A stretch of 64,000 nt of DNA from Microbacterium sp. MYb45 (GTDB lineage: Bacteria > Actinomycetota > Actinomycetes > Actinomycetales > Microbacteriaceae), in NCBI RefSeq assembly GCF_002979655.1, contig NZ_PCPG01000002.1, positions 124,001 to 188,000 on the forward strand, read 5' to 3'. Below the pieces are notes generated by a model. That model saw nothing but the letters and a program-made list of their open reading frames with translations, was not told the origin of the DNA and ran no database searches. Numbering within the stretch: position 1 is the first letter of the stretch; each line of letters opens with the position of its first letter. Position numbers and translations under genes: made by a program. Positions 7,264 through 16,071 of the stretch are shown piece by piece.

Positions 7264-8331
7264 ATGTCGCACGCTTCTGCGCGCCCGAAGATCCGCCGAG
7301 GCTCGGCCCTCGTCGCCGCGGCCATCGCCGCCGCGCTCACCCTGGCAGGGTGCACGGCATCCGGTGAAGCCGCCGGATCCGCACCCACGTCGGCCGCCGT
7401 CGACGGGGTGGTCATCGAGCACGGCCACGGGAAGACCGTGATCCCCGAGAAGCCCCAGCGCGTGGTCGCCCTCGGCTGGATGACGCCCGACATCGTCGCG
7501 GCCCTCGGGACCAACCCGGTCGGCATCGAAGAGGTCTGGGGCGCCGACGAGAGCGGCTACCAGCCCTGGTTCGAGGACTACGTCACCGAGGAATACGGCG
7601 AGACCCCCGAGATCATCCCCTTCGTCGAGGACGGCCCGAACTACGAGGCCATCAAGGAACTCAAGCCCGACCTGATCCTGAGCCTCTACTCGGGCGTCAC
7701 CGACATCGAGTACGAGCGCCTGAGCGAGATCGCTCCGACGGTGCCGTACATCGAGGGTCCGTGGAACCCGGGCACCTGGGAGGGCATGACCCGCACGGTC
7801 GGCAAGGCCCTGTCGGAGGAGACGAAGGCCGAGGAGCTGATCGCCGAGACCGAGGAGCAGATCACCACCCTCTCCGGAGAGCACCCCGAGTTCCAGGACA
7901 AGACCTTCGTCTGGGGCCTGACCCTGAACGAGGGCGGCACCGACCTCGGCGTCTACCTCGAGTACGACCCGCGCGTGCGCATCACCGAGGCGCTGGGCTT
8001 CACCTCCACCTCGGCGATGGACAGCTTCCTCGCGAGCGCCGAGGGCGACAACTGGTACACCGGCGTCAGCCTCGAGAACCTCTACGACGTGCAGGCCGAC
8101 CTGTTCGCAGCCTGGGGCGGCAGCGCGGATGAGGGGAAGTACACGGTCGAGAACAAGGTCGTCTCCCGTTGGGAGCCGATCGCCGACGGGTCGTACGTGA
8201 TCTACGCGAACGACGCCGAGGCCTCCGCGATCAGCGCACCGACCGTGCTGTCGCTGAAGTACATCCTCCCGAAGTACGTCGACGACCTCGCAGCCGCACT
8301 GCAGGGCGAGCCGACCATCGACGGGAAGTGA
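7264..8331 (+). CDS. iron-siderophore ABC transporter, substrate-binding lipoprotein
   Basis: 355 residues of the FecB/FhuD/TroA type, captures ferric siderophore outside the cell. A signal peptide ends in a lipobox (LTLAGC, Cys30). The mature protein has two lobes joined by a helix: PQRVVALGWMTPDIVAALG begins lobe 1, and LKPDLILSLYSGVTD is the conserved strand-helix where ligand contacts lie. AAGGAGA precedes the ATG. It is the first gene behind the AraC and iron-box sites and is followed by two FecCD permeases and an ATPase. Confidence 0.92.
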   Translation: MSHASARPKIRRGSALVAAAIAAALTLAGCTASGEAAGSAPTSAAVDGVVIEHGHGKTVIPEKPQRVVALGWMTPDIVAALGTNPVGIEEVWGADESGYQPWFEDYVTEEYGETPEIIPFVEDGPNYEAIKELKPDLILSLYSGVTDIEYERLSEIAPTVPYIEGPWNPGTWEGMTRTVGKALSEETKAEELIAETEEQITTLSGEHPEFQDKTFVWGLTLNEGGTDLGVYLEYDPRVRITEALGFTSTSAMDSFLASAEGDNWYTGVSLENLYDVQADLFAAWGGSADEGKYTVENKVVSRWEPIADGSYVIYANDAEASAISAPTVLSLKYILPKYVDDLAAALQGEPTIDGK

Positions 8332-8339
8332 CCCGCGAG

Positions 8340-9413
8340 ATGTCCCTGGCGACGCAAGACGACACGGACGTCTCGAACACAGGTGCGGGGAGTCGCAGCG
8401 ACGACTCCCCGCACCGCAACGGGACGCTGGTGCTGGGACTCATCGTCTCCACCGTGGTGCTGGTGGTCGCCGTCGTCGCCTCGCTCGCGATCGGCAGCCG
8501 CGCGATCGATCCCCTCACCGTGCTGCAGTCCCTCTTCTCCTACGACGACGAGAACCCGCTGCACCTGATGGTGATGGAACTGCGGGTGCCGCGCACGCTG
8601 CTCGGCATCGTCGTCGGTGCCGCCCTCGCCGTGTGCGGCGGACTCATCCGGGCCTTCACCCGCAACCCGCTGGCCGACCCCGGCATCCTCGGAGTCAACG
8701 CCGGTGCCTCCTTCGCCGTCACCTTCGCGGTCGGCGTGCTCGGCCTGACGGCACCCGGCGCCTACGTGCCGTTCGCCCTCGCCGGCGCCTTCGTCCTGAC
8801 CGTGCTCGTCTACGTGCTCGGCTCGTTCGGGGCATCGGGCGCGACCCCCATGAAGCTCACCCTCGCCGGGGTCGCCCTGGGCGCGGCCTTCACCGGATTC
8901 ACCACCGCGATCGTGCTGCGCGACCTCGGCACCCTCCAGGTCATGCGGTTCTGGGGTGTCGGCTCGATCGGCGGACGCACCCTCGACCAGCTCGCGTGGG
9001 CGGCGCCACTGATCGCGATCGGTCTGCTGATCGGACTGCTGTGCGCGCGCTCGCTGAACGCCCTCGCCCTGGGCGATGACCTCGCGCAGGCGCTCGGCGC
9101 ACGCGTGCGCGTGACGCGGATCCTCGTCATCATCGCCGTCACCCTGCTGGCAGGAACCAGCGTCGCCGCTGCCGGCCCCATCGCCTTCGTCGGGCTCATG
9201 ATCCCGCACATCGTCCGCTGGTTCACCGGACCCGATCAGCGCTGGGTGCTGACCTACTCGATGGTCATCGGCCCGGCGTTCCTGCTGTTCGCCGACATCC
9301 TCGGCCGCATCGTGCTCCCGAACGGGGAGATGCGCGTCGGGATCGTGACCGCTCTGCTCGGCGCCCCGATCCTGATCATCCTCGTGCGCCGGAAGCGGGT
9401 GAGCGGACTGTGA
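8340..9413 (+). CDS. FecCD-type siderophore permease, subunit 1
   Basis: 357 residues with about 9-10 membrane segments and the FecCD landmarks RVPRTLLGIVVGAALAVCGG (residues about 75-94), GILGVNAGASFAV and PIAFVGLMIPHIVRWF. It forms half of the inner-membrane channel of the importer. The ATG at 8340 lies 9 nt after the lipoprotein stop; the roughly 30-residue hydrophilic N-terminus is longer than usual. Its stop overlaps the GTG of the second permease, indicating coupled translation. Confidence 0.92.
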   Translation: MSLATQDDTDVSNTGAGSRSDDSPHRNGTLVLGLIVSTVVLVVAVVASLAIGSRAIDPLTVLQSLFSYDDENPLHLMVMELRVPRTLLGIVVGAALAVCGGLIRAFTRNPLADPGILGVNAGASFAVTFAVGVLGLTAPGAYVPFALAGAFVLTVLVYVLGSFGASGATPMKLTLAGVALGAAFTGFTTAIVLRDLGTLQVMRFWGVGSIGGRTLDQLAWAAPLIAIGLLIGLLCARSLNALALGDDLAQALGARVRVTRILVIIAVTLLAGTSVAAAGPIAFVGLMIPHIVRWFTGPDQRWVLTYSMVIGPAFLLFADILGRIVLPNGEMRVGIVTALLGAPILIILVRRKRVSGL

Positions 9414-10513
9414 GCATCGACCAGAAGTCCGTCACCCTGCCCGCCATCAACTCTTCGCACACCGAGTTCGCCCCGGTCGATCACGGCCGCCGCCTGATCC
9501 GGATCGAGACCCGGCGCATCGCCGCCCTCATCCCGGTGCGCTCCGTCATCGTCAGCGTCGTGCTCATCATCGTCATCGTCGGAACCGGCCTGGCCTCGAT
9601 GACCATCGGCGCCTACGAGATCGACTTCCCCGCGGTCCTGCGCGCCATCGTCGATCCGGCATCCGACCCCGACATCCGCCAGGTGGTCTTCGAGTGGCGT
9701 CTGCCGCGCGTGCTCTTCGCGGTGCTGTGCGGAGCAGCGCTGGCCCTCGCCGGCGGGATCTTCCAGTCCCTCACCCGCAACCCGCTCGGCTCCCCCGACA
9801 TCATCGGGTTCGGCATCGGGGCCCAGTTCGGCGTCACGCTCGTGATGATCGTGCTCGAGCTGAACACCTACATGTTCAAGGCGGCCGGAGCCCTCGTCGG
9901 CGGATTGCTCACCGCGCTGCTCGTCTACGTGTTGGCCAACAAGAACACGATGTCGTCGTTCCGCCTGATCATCGTCGGCATCGGCGTCTCGGCCGGCCTC
10001 GGGTCGCTCACCTCGTGGATCCTCATCTCGGTCAGCGTCGAGAAGGCGATGATGGCGGCGACCTGGGGCGCAGGCTCGCTCGCCTCACTCGGCTTCGACC
10101 AGCTGATCCCGGCGGCGATCGTGTTCGCGATCGTGACCGTGCTCTCCCTCCCCCTCGCCCGCACGCTGCCGGTGCTGGAGATGGGCGACGACGCGGCCAC
10201 CGCGCTCGGCATCAGCCCGGGGCGCACCCGCCTCGCGGCCATGATCTTCGGCGTGGCCCTGGTCGCTCTCGTCACCGCCGCCGCCGGCCCCATCTCGTTC
10301 ATCGCCCTCGCGGCCCCGCAGATCTCGCAGCGGCTCACCCGCTCGAACACCCCGATGGGCACGGTGCCCGTGATGCTGACCGGCTCCGCGCTCGTCGTGG
10401 TGTCGGATGCCGTCGCCCAGCTCGTCGCCGTGCCGGTCGGCGTCGTGACGGTGTCGGTCGGTGGCATCTACCTCGCCTGGCTGCTGGCCGCCCAGTACGC
10501 GCGCCGCACCTGA
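9410..10513 (+). CDS. FecCD-type siderophore permease, subunit 2
   Basis: 367 residues, the partner permease (FepG/FecD-like). It contains RLPRVLFAVLCGAALALAGG, NPLGSPDIIGFGIGAQFG and AAGPISFIALAAPQISQRL, with about 9-10 membrane segments and a hydrophilic N-terminus of about 40 residues. It begins with GTG inside the preceding stop (GTGA, 9410-9413). It probably pairs with the upstream subunit and the following ATPase in a B-C-D-type importer of a ferric siderophore. Confidence 0.92.
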   Translation: MSIDQKSVTLPAINSSHTEFAPVDHGRRLIRIETRRIAALIPVRSVIVSVVLIIVIVGTGLASMTIGAYEIDFPAVLRAIVDPASDPDIRQVVFEWRLPRVLFAVLCGAALALAGGIFQSLTRNPLGSPDIIGFGIGAQFGVTLVMIVLELNTYMFKAAGALVGGLLTALLVYVLANKNTMSSFRLIIVGIGVSAGLGSLTSWILISVSVEKAMMAATWGAGSLASLGFDQLIPAAIVFAIVTVLSLPLARTLPVLEMGDDAATALGISPGRTRLAAMIFGVALVALVTAAAGPISFIALAAPQISQRLTRSNTPMGTVPVMLTGSALVVVSDAVAQLVAVPVGVVTVSVGGIYLAWLLAAQYARRT

Positions 10514-10524
10514 AAGGAACACCC

Positions 10525-11313
10525 ATGACCGCTTCGCTGCTGGCCCGCGACATCACGCTGGGCTACGGAGAGACCCCCATCATCTCCGACCTGTCGCTTG
10601 AGGTCCCCGACGGCTCTTTCACGATCATCATCGGACCGAACGCGTGCGGAAAGTCGACCCTGCTGCGCGGGTTCGCCCGCCTGCTGCGCCCGACGACCGG
10701 CGCGGTGCTCCTCGACGGTGACGAGCTGCGCTCGCTCAAGCCGAAGGAGGCCGCCCGCAAGCTCGGCCTGCTGCCGCAGTCGTCCATCGCCCCCGACGGC
10801 ATCACCGTCGCCGACCTCGTGGGCCGCGGTCGGTTCCCCCACCAGAGCGCCATGCGCACGTGGAGCAGCGCCGACGAGCGCGCGGTGTCCGAGGCCATGG
10901 CGGCGACCGGGGTCACCGACCTGTCGCGGCGCCTGGTCGACGAGCTCTCGGGCGGGCAGCGGCAGCGGGTCTGGGTGGCGATGGCCCTCGCCCAGCAGAC
11001 GAAGCACCTGCTGCTCGACGAGCCGACGACGTTCCTCGACATCGCGCACCAGATCGACCTGATGGAGCTGTTCGCCGACCTGCACCGCGACGGCACCACG
11101 CTCGTCGCCGTGCTGCACGACCTCAACCATGCCGCCCGCTACGCGACGCACCTCGTGGCGATGCGTGACGGCGCCATCGTGGCGCAGGGCGACCCGCGCG
11201 AGATCATCACCGCCGAGCTCGTCCAGGCCGTGTACGACCTGCCCTGCAAGGTCATCACGGACCCGGTGTCGGGCACCCCGCTGGTGCTGCCGCTCGGACG
11301 GCGGACGCCGTGA
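10525..11313 (+). CDS. siderophore ABC transporter ATP-binding protein
   Basis: 262 residues of the FecE/FepC class. Walker A GPNACGKST at 37-45, Q-loop in LLPQSS, signature LSGGQRQRV at 141-149, Walker B HLLLDEPTT at 161-169 and switch His in VLHDLNHAARY. Every catalytic element is intact, so it should power the two FecCD permeases. Starts 11 nt after the permease stop behind AAAGGAA. Its stop overlaps the next gene by 4 bp. Confidence 0.93.
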   Translation: MTASLLARDITLGYGETPIISDLSLEVPDGSFTIIIGPNACGKSTLLRGFARLLRPTTGAVLLDGDELRSLKPKEAARKLGLLPQSSIAPDGITVADLVGRGRFPHQSAMRTWSSADERAVSEAMAATGVTDLSRRLVDELSGGQRQRVWVAMALAQQTKHLLLDEPTTFLDIAHQIDLMELFADLHRDGTTLVAVLHDLNHAARYATHLVAMRDGAIVAQGDPREIITAELVQAVYDLPCKVITDPVSGTPLVLPLGRRTP

Positions 11314-12944
11314 CGTCCACTCCGCGAAGGCTGTTCGGGATCGCGCTGAAGTCCGATGGGCGCGGCATCGCCCTCGCCGGGGCCACCGCGCTGCTCATCG
11401 TGCACTCCCTCGCCGAGGCGACCATCCCGGTCCTCATCGGGGCGACGATCGACCGCGCCGTGCTGCCCGCCGACCCCGCAGCCCTCGCGCTCTGGCTCGG
11501 CGTGCTGGTCGGCACGTTCCTCGTGTTGACCGCGAGCTACCAGGCGGCCTCGCGGCTCATGGTCTCGATCTACGGGTACGGCGAGCAGGCGCTGCGCCAC
11601 CTCGCCCTGTCGCGGATGCTGCGCCCCCGGCTCTCCCGTCGCGCGGTCACTCCGGGCGAAGCACTCACGTTCGTCACTTCCGACACCTACCGCGTGGCCG
11701 GAGTCGCCTGGTCGGTCGCGCAGCAGTGCTCGACGATCGCCGCGATCATCGGGGCAGGTCTCGCGATGCTCGTGATCTCGCCCGTCGCGACGCTCGTGGT
11801 GTTCGGCTCGACCATCGCGATGATGTTCGTGATGCAGGTGGTCTCGCGCCCGCTGGAGCGTCGCGGCTTCGCCGAGCAGCACGCCGCGACCGAGGCCGGG
11901 GCGGTCGCAGCCGACTTCATGAGCGGCTTCCGGGTGCTCGTGGGAATCGGTGCGCGAGAAGAGGCCGTGCGGCGGTACATCGCGGCGAGCGACACCTCTC
12001 GACGTGCCGCGACAGCCGCCGGAAGATCGCTCGCCTCGTACGAAGCGGTGAGCGGCACCCTGGCCGCGGTCGCGACGACCGCCCTCGCGGGCATGTCTGC
12101 GTGGTTCGCGGCGGAGGGCCGCATCAGCATCGGCGAACTGGTGACCGTGCTCGGACTCGCCCAGTTCATCAGCGGGTATCTCGCGTACGCGGGCTCGTTC
12201 CCGAGCAACTGGATCCACAAGCTCGCCTCGGCCAAGCGCCTCGCCGAGGTGATCGACGCCGAGGATCTGCTCGACCCGCCCGCCGCGTCTTCCCCGACAG
12301 AGCCGGCCGGCGATGTCGTGCTGGCTTTCCGCGCCGGCTCGGGATCCCCGCTCGTGGAGGTGCGCGAGCGTGAGGTGCTCGGCATCCGTCCCGCCGACAG
12401 CGACGCGGCCCGCGCGCTCTCCCGCCTGCTCGGGCTGCGCTCGCGCGCCGAGCCCGGGCTGGTGTCGGTCGCCGTCGACGGCGGACTCCGTGATCTGACC
12501 ACCCTCGACCCCGTCGAGTACCGCCGTCGGGTCGTCGCCCCGCCACACGAGCAGACGATCGTGAGCGGGTCTCTGCGCGAGGCCGTGCGCGGCCACGGGG
12601 CGGACGGACCCGCGCATCCGCCGTTCATCGAGATGGCAGCACTGCACGACACCGTGGCGCAGGTGGGCGGCTGGGAATCGCAGGTCGGCGAGGCCGGTCG
12701 ACGGCTCTCGGGCGGGCAGCGCCAGCGCATCGGGATCGCCCGCGCCCTGCACGCGGAGGCCGACGTGCTGGTGCTCGACGAGCCGACCTCGGCCGTCGAT
12801 GCCCTCACCGAGGCGCGCATCGCCCGCGCCCTCGCGGAGCACAACGAGACCGTGATCGTGATCACCACCTCCCCGGTGCTGCTGGGCGCCTGCGACCGGG
12901 TCATCGACCTCCCCTCTCCCGGATCGGATGCTCCCCATGAGTGA
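11310..12944 (+). CDS. exporter-fold ABC half-transporter, NBD without Walker A
   Basis: 544 residues: a six-helix type IV (exporter) membrane domain (about 15-300) and a C-terminal NBD. The NBD keeps the signature LSGGQRQRIG (466-475) and Walker B VLVLDEPT (486-493). The Walker A slot (about 358-366, GIRPADSDA) has no GxxGxGKST, the Q-loop is replaced (PPHEQ) and the switch histidine is replaced by Thr (VITTSP, about 520). It cannot bind ATP normally by itself. It can donate LSGGQ to the partner encoded 8 bp overlapping downstream. Possible role: siderophore import (IrtA/IrtB-like) or export. Confidence 0.88.
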   Translation: MTSTPRRLFGIALKSDGRGIALAGATALLIVHSLAEATIPVLIGATIDRAVLPADPAALALWLGVLVGTFLVLTASYQAASRLMVSIYGYGEQALRHLALSRMLRPRLSRRAVTPGEALTFVTSDTYRVAGVAWSVAQQCSTIAAIIGAGLAMLVISPVATLVVFGSTIAMMFVMQVVSRPLERRGFAEQHAATEAGAVAADFMSGFRVLVGIGAREEAVRRYIAASDTSRRAATAAGRSLASYEAVSGTLAAVATTALAGMSAWFAAEGRISIGELVTVLGLAQFISGYLAYAGSFPSNWIHKLASAKRLAEVIDAEDLLDPPAASSPTEPAGDVVLAFRAGSGSPLVEVREREVLGIRPADSDAARALSRLLGLRSRAEPGLVSVAVDGGLRDLTTLDPVEYRRRVVAPPHEQTIVSGSLREAVRGHGADGPAHPPFIEMAALHDTVAQVGGWESQVGEAGRRLSGGQRQRIGIARALHAEADVLVLDEPTSAVDALTEARIARALAEHNETVIVITTSPVLLGACDRVIDLPSPGSDAPHE

Positions 12945-14724
12945 CACGACCCCGACCACCGCTCTGCTGCCGATCGCGTCCAGCGCCCGCGTACGGGCCG
13001 TCGTCGGCGGGCTGCTGCGGCAGCATCCGGGCCGGGCCGCCGCCGTCGCCGCGCTCTTCCTCGCGGCATCCGCGCTCGGGATCGTGATGCCCGCATGCCT
13101 CGGCCGGATCGTGGATGCGGTCGCGTCGGACGCCGGCTTCGTGATCATCTCCGGGTGGGTCGCCGGAGCGGGCCTCGGCGCGATCGGCGCGACCGTGATG
13201 ATGCTGTGGGCCGTGCGCGTGCTCACCGGTCTGGTGCAGGACATGCTGGCCACCCTGCGCGAGGACGTGTTCGCCTCGGCGATGCGGTTGCCGGTCGGCG
13301 AGGTCGACGACGGCGAGAGCGCCGACCTGCTCTCCCGCGTCACCGGAGACGTGGATGCCGTGGCCGAGGCCGGCGGCAACGTCGCCCCGACGCTCCTGTC
13401 GGCGAGCTTCGCGATCGGGGTCTCGGTGGTCGCGCTGACCGCCCTCGACCCGTGGCTCGCCCTCGCCGGAATCGCCTCGGCACCCTTCTATGTGCTCGGC
13501 ACCCGGGCGTTCCTGCGGCGGTCACGCGTGGTGTTCCGCGAAGTACGGGTGCGCGAGGCCGCGCGCAGTCAGGCCGTGCTCGACGCGGTCGAGGGTATCG
13601 AGACCCTCACCGCGTTCAACGAGCAGGACCACGCGCTCGAGCGGGTCCGTGAGCGCGCCGAAGCGTCGATCCACATGCAGATCGAGGGCGTGCGGGTGAC
13701 GAACCGGCTGTTCCGGTGGATCAACGGCGGCGAGCTCGTCGGGCTGGCTGCGATCCTCGGCACCGGGTTCCTGCTGCAGTCCGCCGGCGCGATCACGGTG
13801 GGCGCGGTCACGACGGCCGCGCTGCTGTTCCATCGACTGTTCGGGCCGGTCGGGCAGCTGATCTTCGGGCTCGACGACATCCAGCGCGCGGCGATCGGGC
13901 TCGCGCGACTCGTCGGGGTCATCGACCTCGCGCCCGCGTCGGCCCCACGAGACGAGGAGACGGATGCGGCACCACGGGCATCCGTGGGCATCGAGGTGCG
14001 GGACCTGACCTTCCACTATCCGACCACCGGTCGCGGCATCAGCGACGTGAACCTGCGGGTCGACCAGGGCACCACGGCGGCACTGGTCGGCACCTCGGGG
14101 TCGGGCAAGAGCACGCTCGCGCGCGTGATCGCCGGGCATCATCCGCCCACCTCGGGCAGCGTGCACCTCGCGTCGAGCGCGGAGACCCCGTACTACCTGT
14201 CGCAGGAGCTGCACCACTTCCGGGGCACGATCGCCGACAACCTGCGGCTGGTCGCCCCCGAGGCGAGCGACGACGAGATCGTCGCCGCATTGCGGGCGGT
14301 CGGAGCGGAGTGGGCGGTCGAGGCGATGGTCCTCGAGCGGGACGGCGGTGCCGCATCCGAGTCGGCCGTGCCGCTCGACGAGGGACGCATCCAACAGCTC
14401 GCGGTCGCGCGGGCGTTCCTCGCCGACCCCGACGTCGTGATCCTCGACGAGGCCACCGCCGACGTCGGTCTCCATCACCGCGAAGCCGTGGAACACGCGA
14501 TCGCGGCGCTGCGCAAGGGACGTACCGCCGTGCTCATCGCGCACCGTCTGCAGCAGGCCGTCACCGCCGAGCAGATCGTCGTGTTCGCCGACGGCAGGCC
14601 GACGCAGCGCGGCACGCACGACGAGCTCATCGCCACGGCGGGTCTCTACCGCGACTCCTGGCTCGCCCAGACCCGCAGCACTCCCCACCCCCAGACCCCC
14701 ACCACAGAGACGGAGACTCCGTGA
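12937..14724 (+). CDS. exporter-fold ABC half-transporter, NBD without LSGGQ
   Basis: 595 residues: a six-helix exporter membrane domain (about 20-330) and an NBD with intact Walker A GTSGSGKST (385-393), Q-loop Gln (YLSQE), Walker B VVILDEAT (500-507) and switch His536 (IAHRL). The signature is lost: LDEGRIQQ stands where LSGGQRQR is expected (480-487). It therefore complements the preceding protein exactly and the pair would make one complete ATP site. The ATG at 12937 overlaps the upstream stop by 8 bp. A Pro/Thr-rich tail ends at the GTG of the SIP gene. Confidence 0.9.
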   Translation: MSDTTPTTALLPIASSARVRAVVGGLLRQHPGRAAAVAALFLAASALGIVMPACLGRIVDAVASDAGFVIISGWVAGAGLGAIGATVMMLWAVRVLTGLVQDMLATLREDVFASAMRLPVGEVDDGESADLLSRVTGDVDAVAEAGGNVAPTLLSASFAIGVSVVALTALDPWLALAGIASAPFYVLGTRAFLRRSRVVFREVRVREAARSQAVLDAVEGIETLTAFNEQDHALERVRERAEASIHMQIEGVRVTNRLFRWINGGELVGLAAILGTGFLLQSAGAITVGAVTTAALLFHRLFGPVGQLIFGLDDIQRAAIGLARLVGVIDLAPASAPRDEETDAAPRASVGIEVRDLTFHYPTTGRGISDVNLRVDQGTTAALVGTSGSGKSTLARVIAGHHPPTSGSVHLASSAETPYYLSQELHHFRGTIADNLRLVAPEASDDEIVAALRAVGAEWAVEAMVLERDGGAASESAVPLDEGRIQQLAVARAFLADPDVVILDEATADVGLHHREAVEHAIAALRKGRTAVLIAHRLQQAVTAEQIVVFADGRPTQRGTHDELIATAGLYRDSWLAQTRSTPHPQTPTTETETP

Positions 14725-15611
14725 GCATCCACCGCGGCATCGTCAGCAGCACCACCACCCTCACTCCGACCCTGGTCCGCGTCACACTCGGCGGTGACGG
14801 CATCACCGACTTCCTCAGCACCGGCATCGGCGACGAGTACGTGCGGGTGTTCTTCCCGCACGGCGAGGACCCGAAAGATGTCTCGCTTCCCGTGCCCGCG
14901 GGCGACTGGTGGGAGACGCCGGAGGGCGCGCCCGAAGCGCCGATGCGCACGTACACGATCAGCGGTGTGCGCCCGGATGCCGGCGAGCTCGACATCGACT
15001 TCGTGATCCACGAGGCGGGCATCGCGGGGCCGTGGGCGGCGCGCGCGGAGCCGGGGCACGTGCTCGGTCTGAACTCCCCGACCGGTCTCTACTCGCCGCC
15101 GGAAGACATCACGTGGCAGGTGCTCGTGGCCGACCTCACCGGGCTTCCCGCCGTGGCACGCATCATCGCCGAGGTGCCGTCGGGCGTGCGTACCCGGGTC
15201 GTGCTCGAGGTACCGAGCGAGGCGGACCGCGTGCCGCTCGAGGTCGGCCCCGACGTCGAGGTCACCTGGGTGGTCGGCGGCAACGGCCACGGCCCCAGCG
15301 CGCTCGGCCCGCTCGTGCGCGGCATCGTCGACGACCGGCTCCCCCTCGATGAGGGGTACGTGTGGGTGGCCGGCGAGACCGTGGCGCTGCGCGATGTGCG
15401 GAAGTACCTGCGCAAGGAACTCGGCCTGCCCGCGACCCGCTTCAAGGTCGTCGGCTACTGGACTCCCGTCGCCGCCTGGGACGAGAAGTTCGCCGCCCTC
15501 CCCGACTCCGTGCAGAAGGAGTTGGATGCGATCTGGGCCGAGGCCGAGGGCGACGAACCGGAGGATGTGCAGGTGCGCTTCGAGGAGCGGCTGGATCAGT
15601 TGGGGTTGTGA
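14721..15611 (+). CDS. siderophore-interacting protein (FAD ferric-siderophore reductase)
   Basis: 296 residues of the SIP family: an FAD-binding beta-barrel with the RTYTISGVRP motif (about residues 77-86) and a C-terminal NAD(P)H-type domain (VWVAGETVALRDVRKYLRKE). Such enzymes reduce Fe(III)-siderophore in the cytoplasm to release iron. The GTG start overlaps the preceding stop (GTGA). Following an exporter-fold ABC pair, it mirrors the N-terminal SIP domain of mycobacterial IrtA, here as a separate protein. Confidence 0.93.
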   Translation: MSIHRGIVSSTTTLTPTLVRVTLGGDGITDFLSTGIGDEYVRVFFPHGEDPKDVSLPVPAGDWWETPEGAPEAPMRTYTISGVRPDAGELDIDFVIHEAGIAGPWAARAEPGHVLGLNSPTGLYSPPEDITWQVLVADLTGLPAVARIIAEVPSGVRTRVVLEVPSEADRVPLEVGPDVEVTWVVGGNGHGPSALGPLVRGIVDDRLPLDEGYVWVAGETVALRDVRKYLRKELGLPATRFKVVGYWTPVAAWDEKFAALPDSVQKELDAIWAEAEGDEPEDVQVRFEERLDQLGL

Positions 15612-15682
15612 GGGGCCGAGGTCGACGCCCCCTAAGAGCCTCCCCGGTCGACACCGACGCGCCCGACTGGCAGGGTGAAGTG

Positions 15683-15874
15683 ATGCGAGGCAACGGAACC
15701 AGCACCGGCATCCACTGGGGGCTGCTCGCCTTCGGCGCCCTCTTCGGGCTGACCTGCGCGGTGCTGATCCTCACCGAGGTGCTGAGCCCGACCCTGTGGT
15801 TCACCGTCGTCGCAATGGCCTGCGTGGTGCTGTCTCAGGCGCTCACGATCCGTTCGAAGCGACGGAACCGCTGA
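15683..15874 (+). CDS. small membrane protein, two TM segments
   Basis: 63 residues: two hydrophobic helices (WGLLAFGALFGLTCAVLILT and a second around residues 34-52) and a basic tail (IRSKRRNR). No family recognised. The ATG is preceded by a GGTGAAG-like site. It lies 71 bp after the SIP gene, so it may be the last gene of the iron operon, but nothing links it functionally. Confidence 0.5.
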   Translation: MRGNGTSTGIHWGLLAFGALFGLTCAVLILTEVLSPTLWFTVVAMACVVLSQALTIRSKRRNR

Positions 15875-15908
15875 CGATTCCGACTGCCGCCCGACGGCTG
15901 ACCTGAAG

Positions 15909-15984
15909 TGGACGCGACGGCGGGAGTCGAACCCGCAACGCCATCAGGTATGAGCTGAGGCCCGGGACCGCCCGGATCGCCGCG
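15909..15984 (-). tRNA. tRNA-like element, anticodon CAU, odd D-arm
   Basis: On the minus strand 76 nt fold as a tRNA: acceptor CGCGGCG/CGTCGCG (7 bp, one G-U), T-arm GCGGG-TTCGACT-CCCGC with a normal T-loop, an anticodon arm with four pairs and loop CTCATAC (T33, CAT anticodon, A37), and encoded TCCA. Length is exactly 73 plus CCA. Weak points: the D-arm is GC-rich with a mismatch and lacks A14 and A21, the variable loop is 6 nt and the outer anticodon pair is C-T. Either an unusual Met/Ile-type CAU tRNA or a decaying copy. Confidence 0.5.
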
Positions 15985-16071
15985 ATGGGAATGACGTTAC
16001 CCGGCCGTGATCTGACCCGCCAGGACCGTTGCCTGGGATAACCCTATGAGTCCGAGGATGACGGATGCCGG

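Noticed and set aside
11139..13379. 746-codon minus-strand frame
   Set aside because: Antisense to the ABC pair, which has clear motifs; the frame itself has no recognisable domain.
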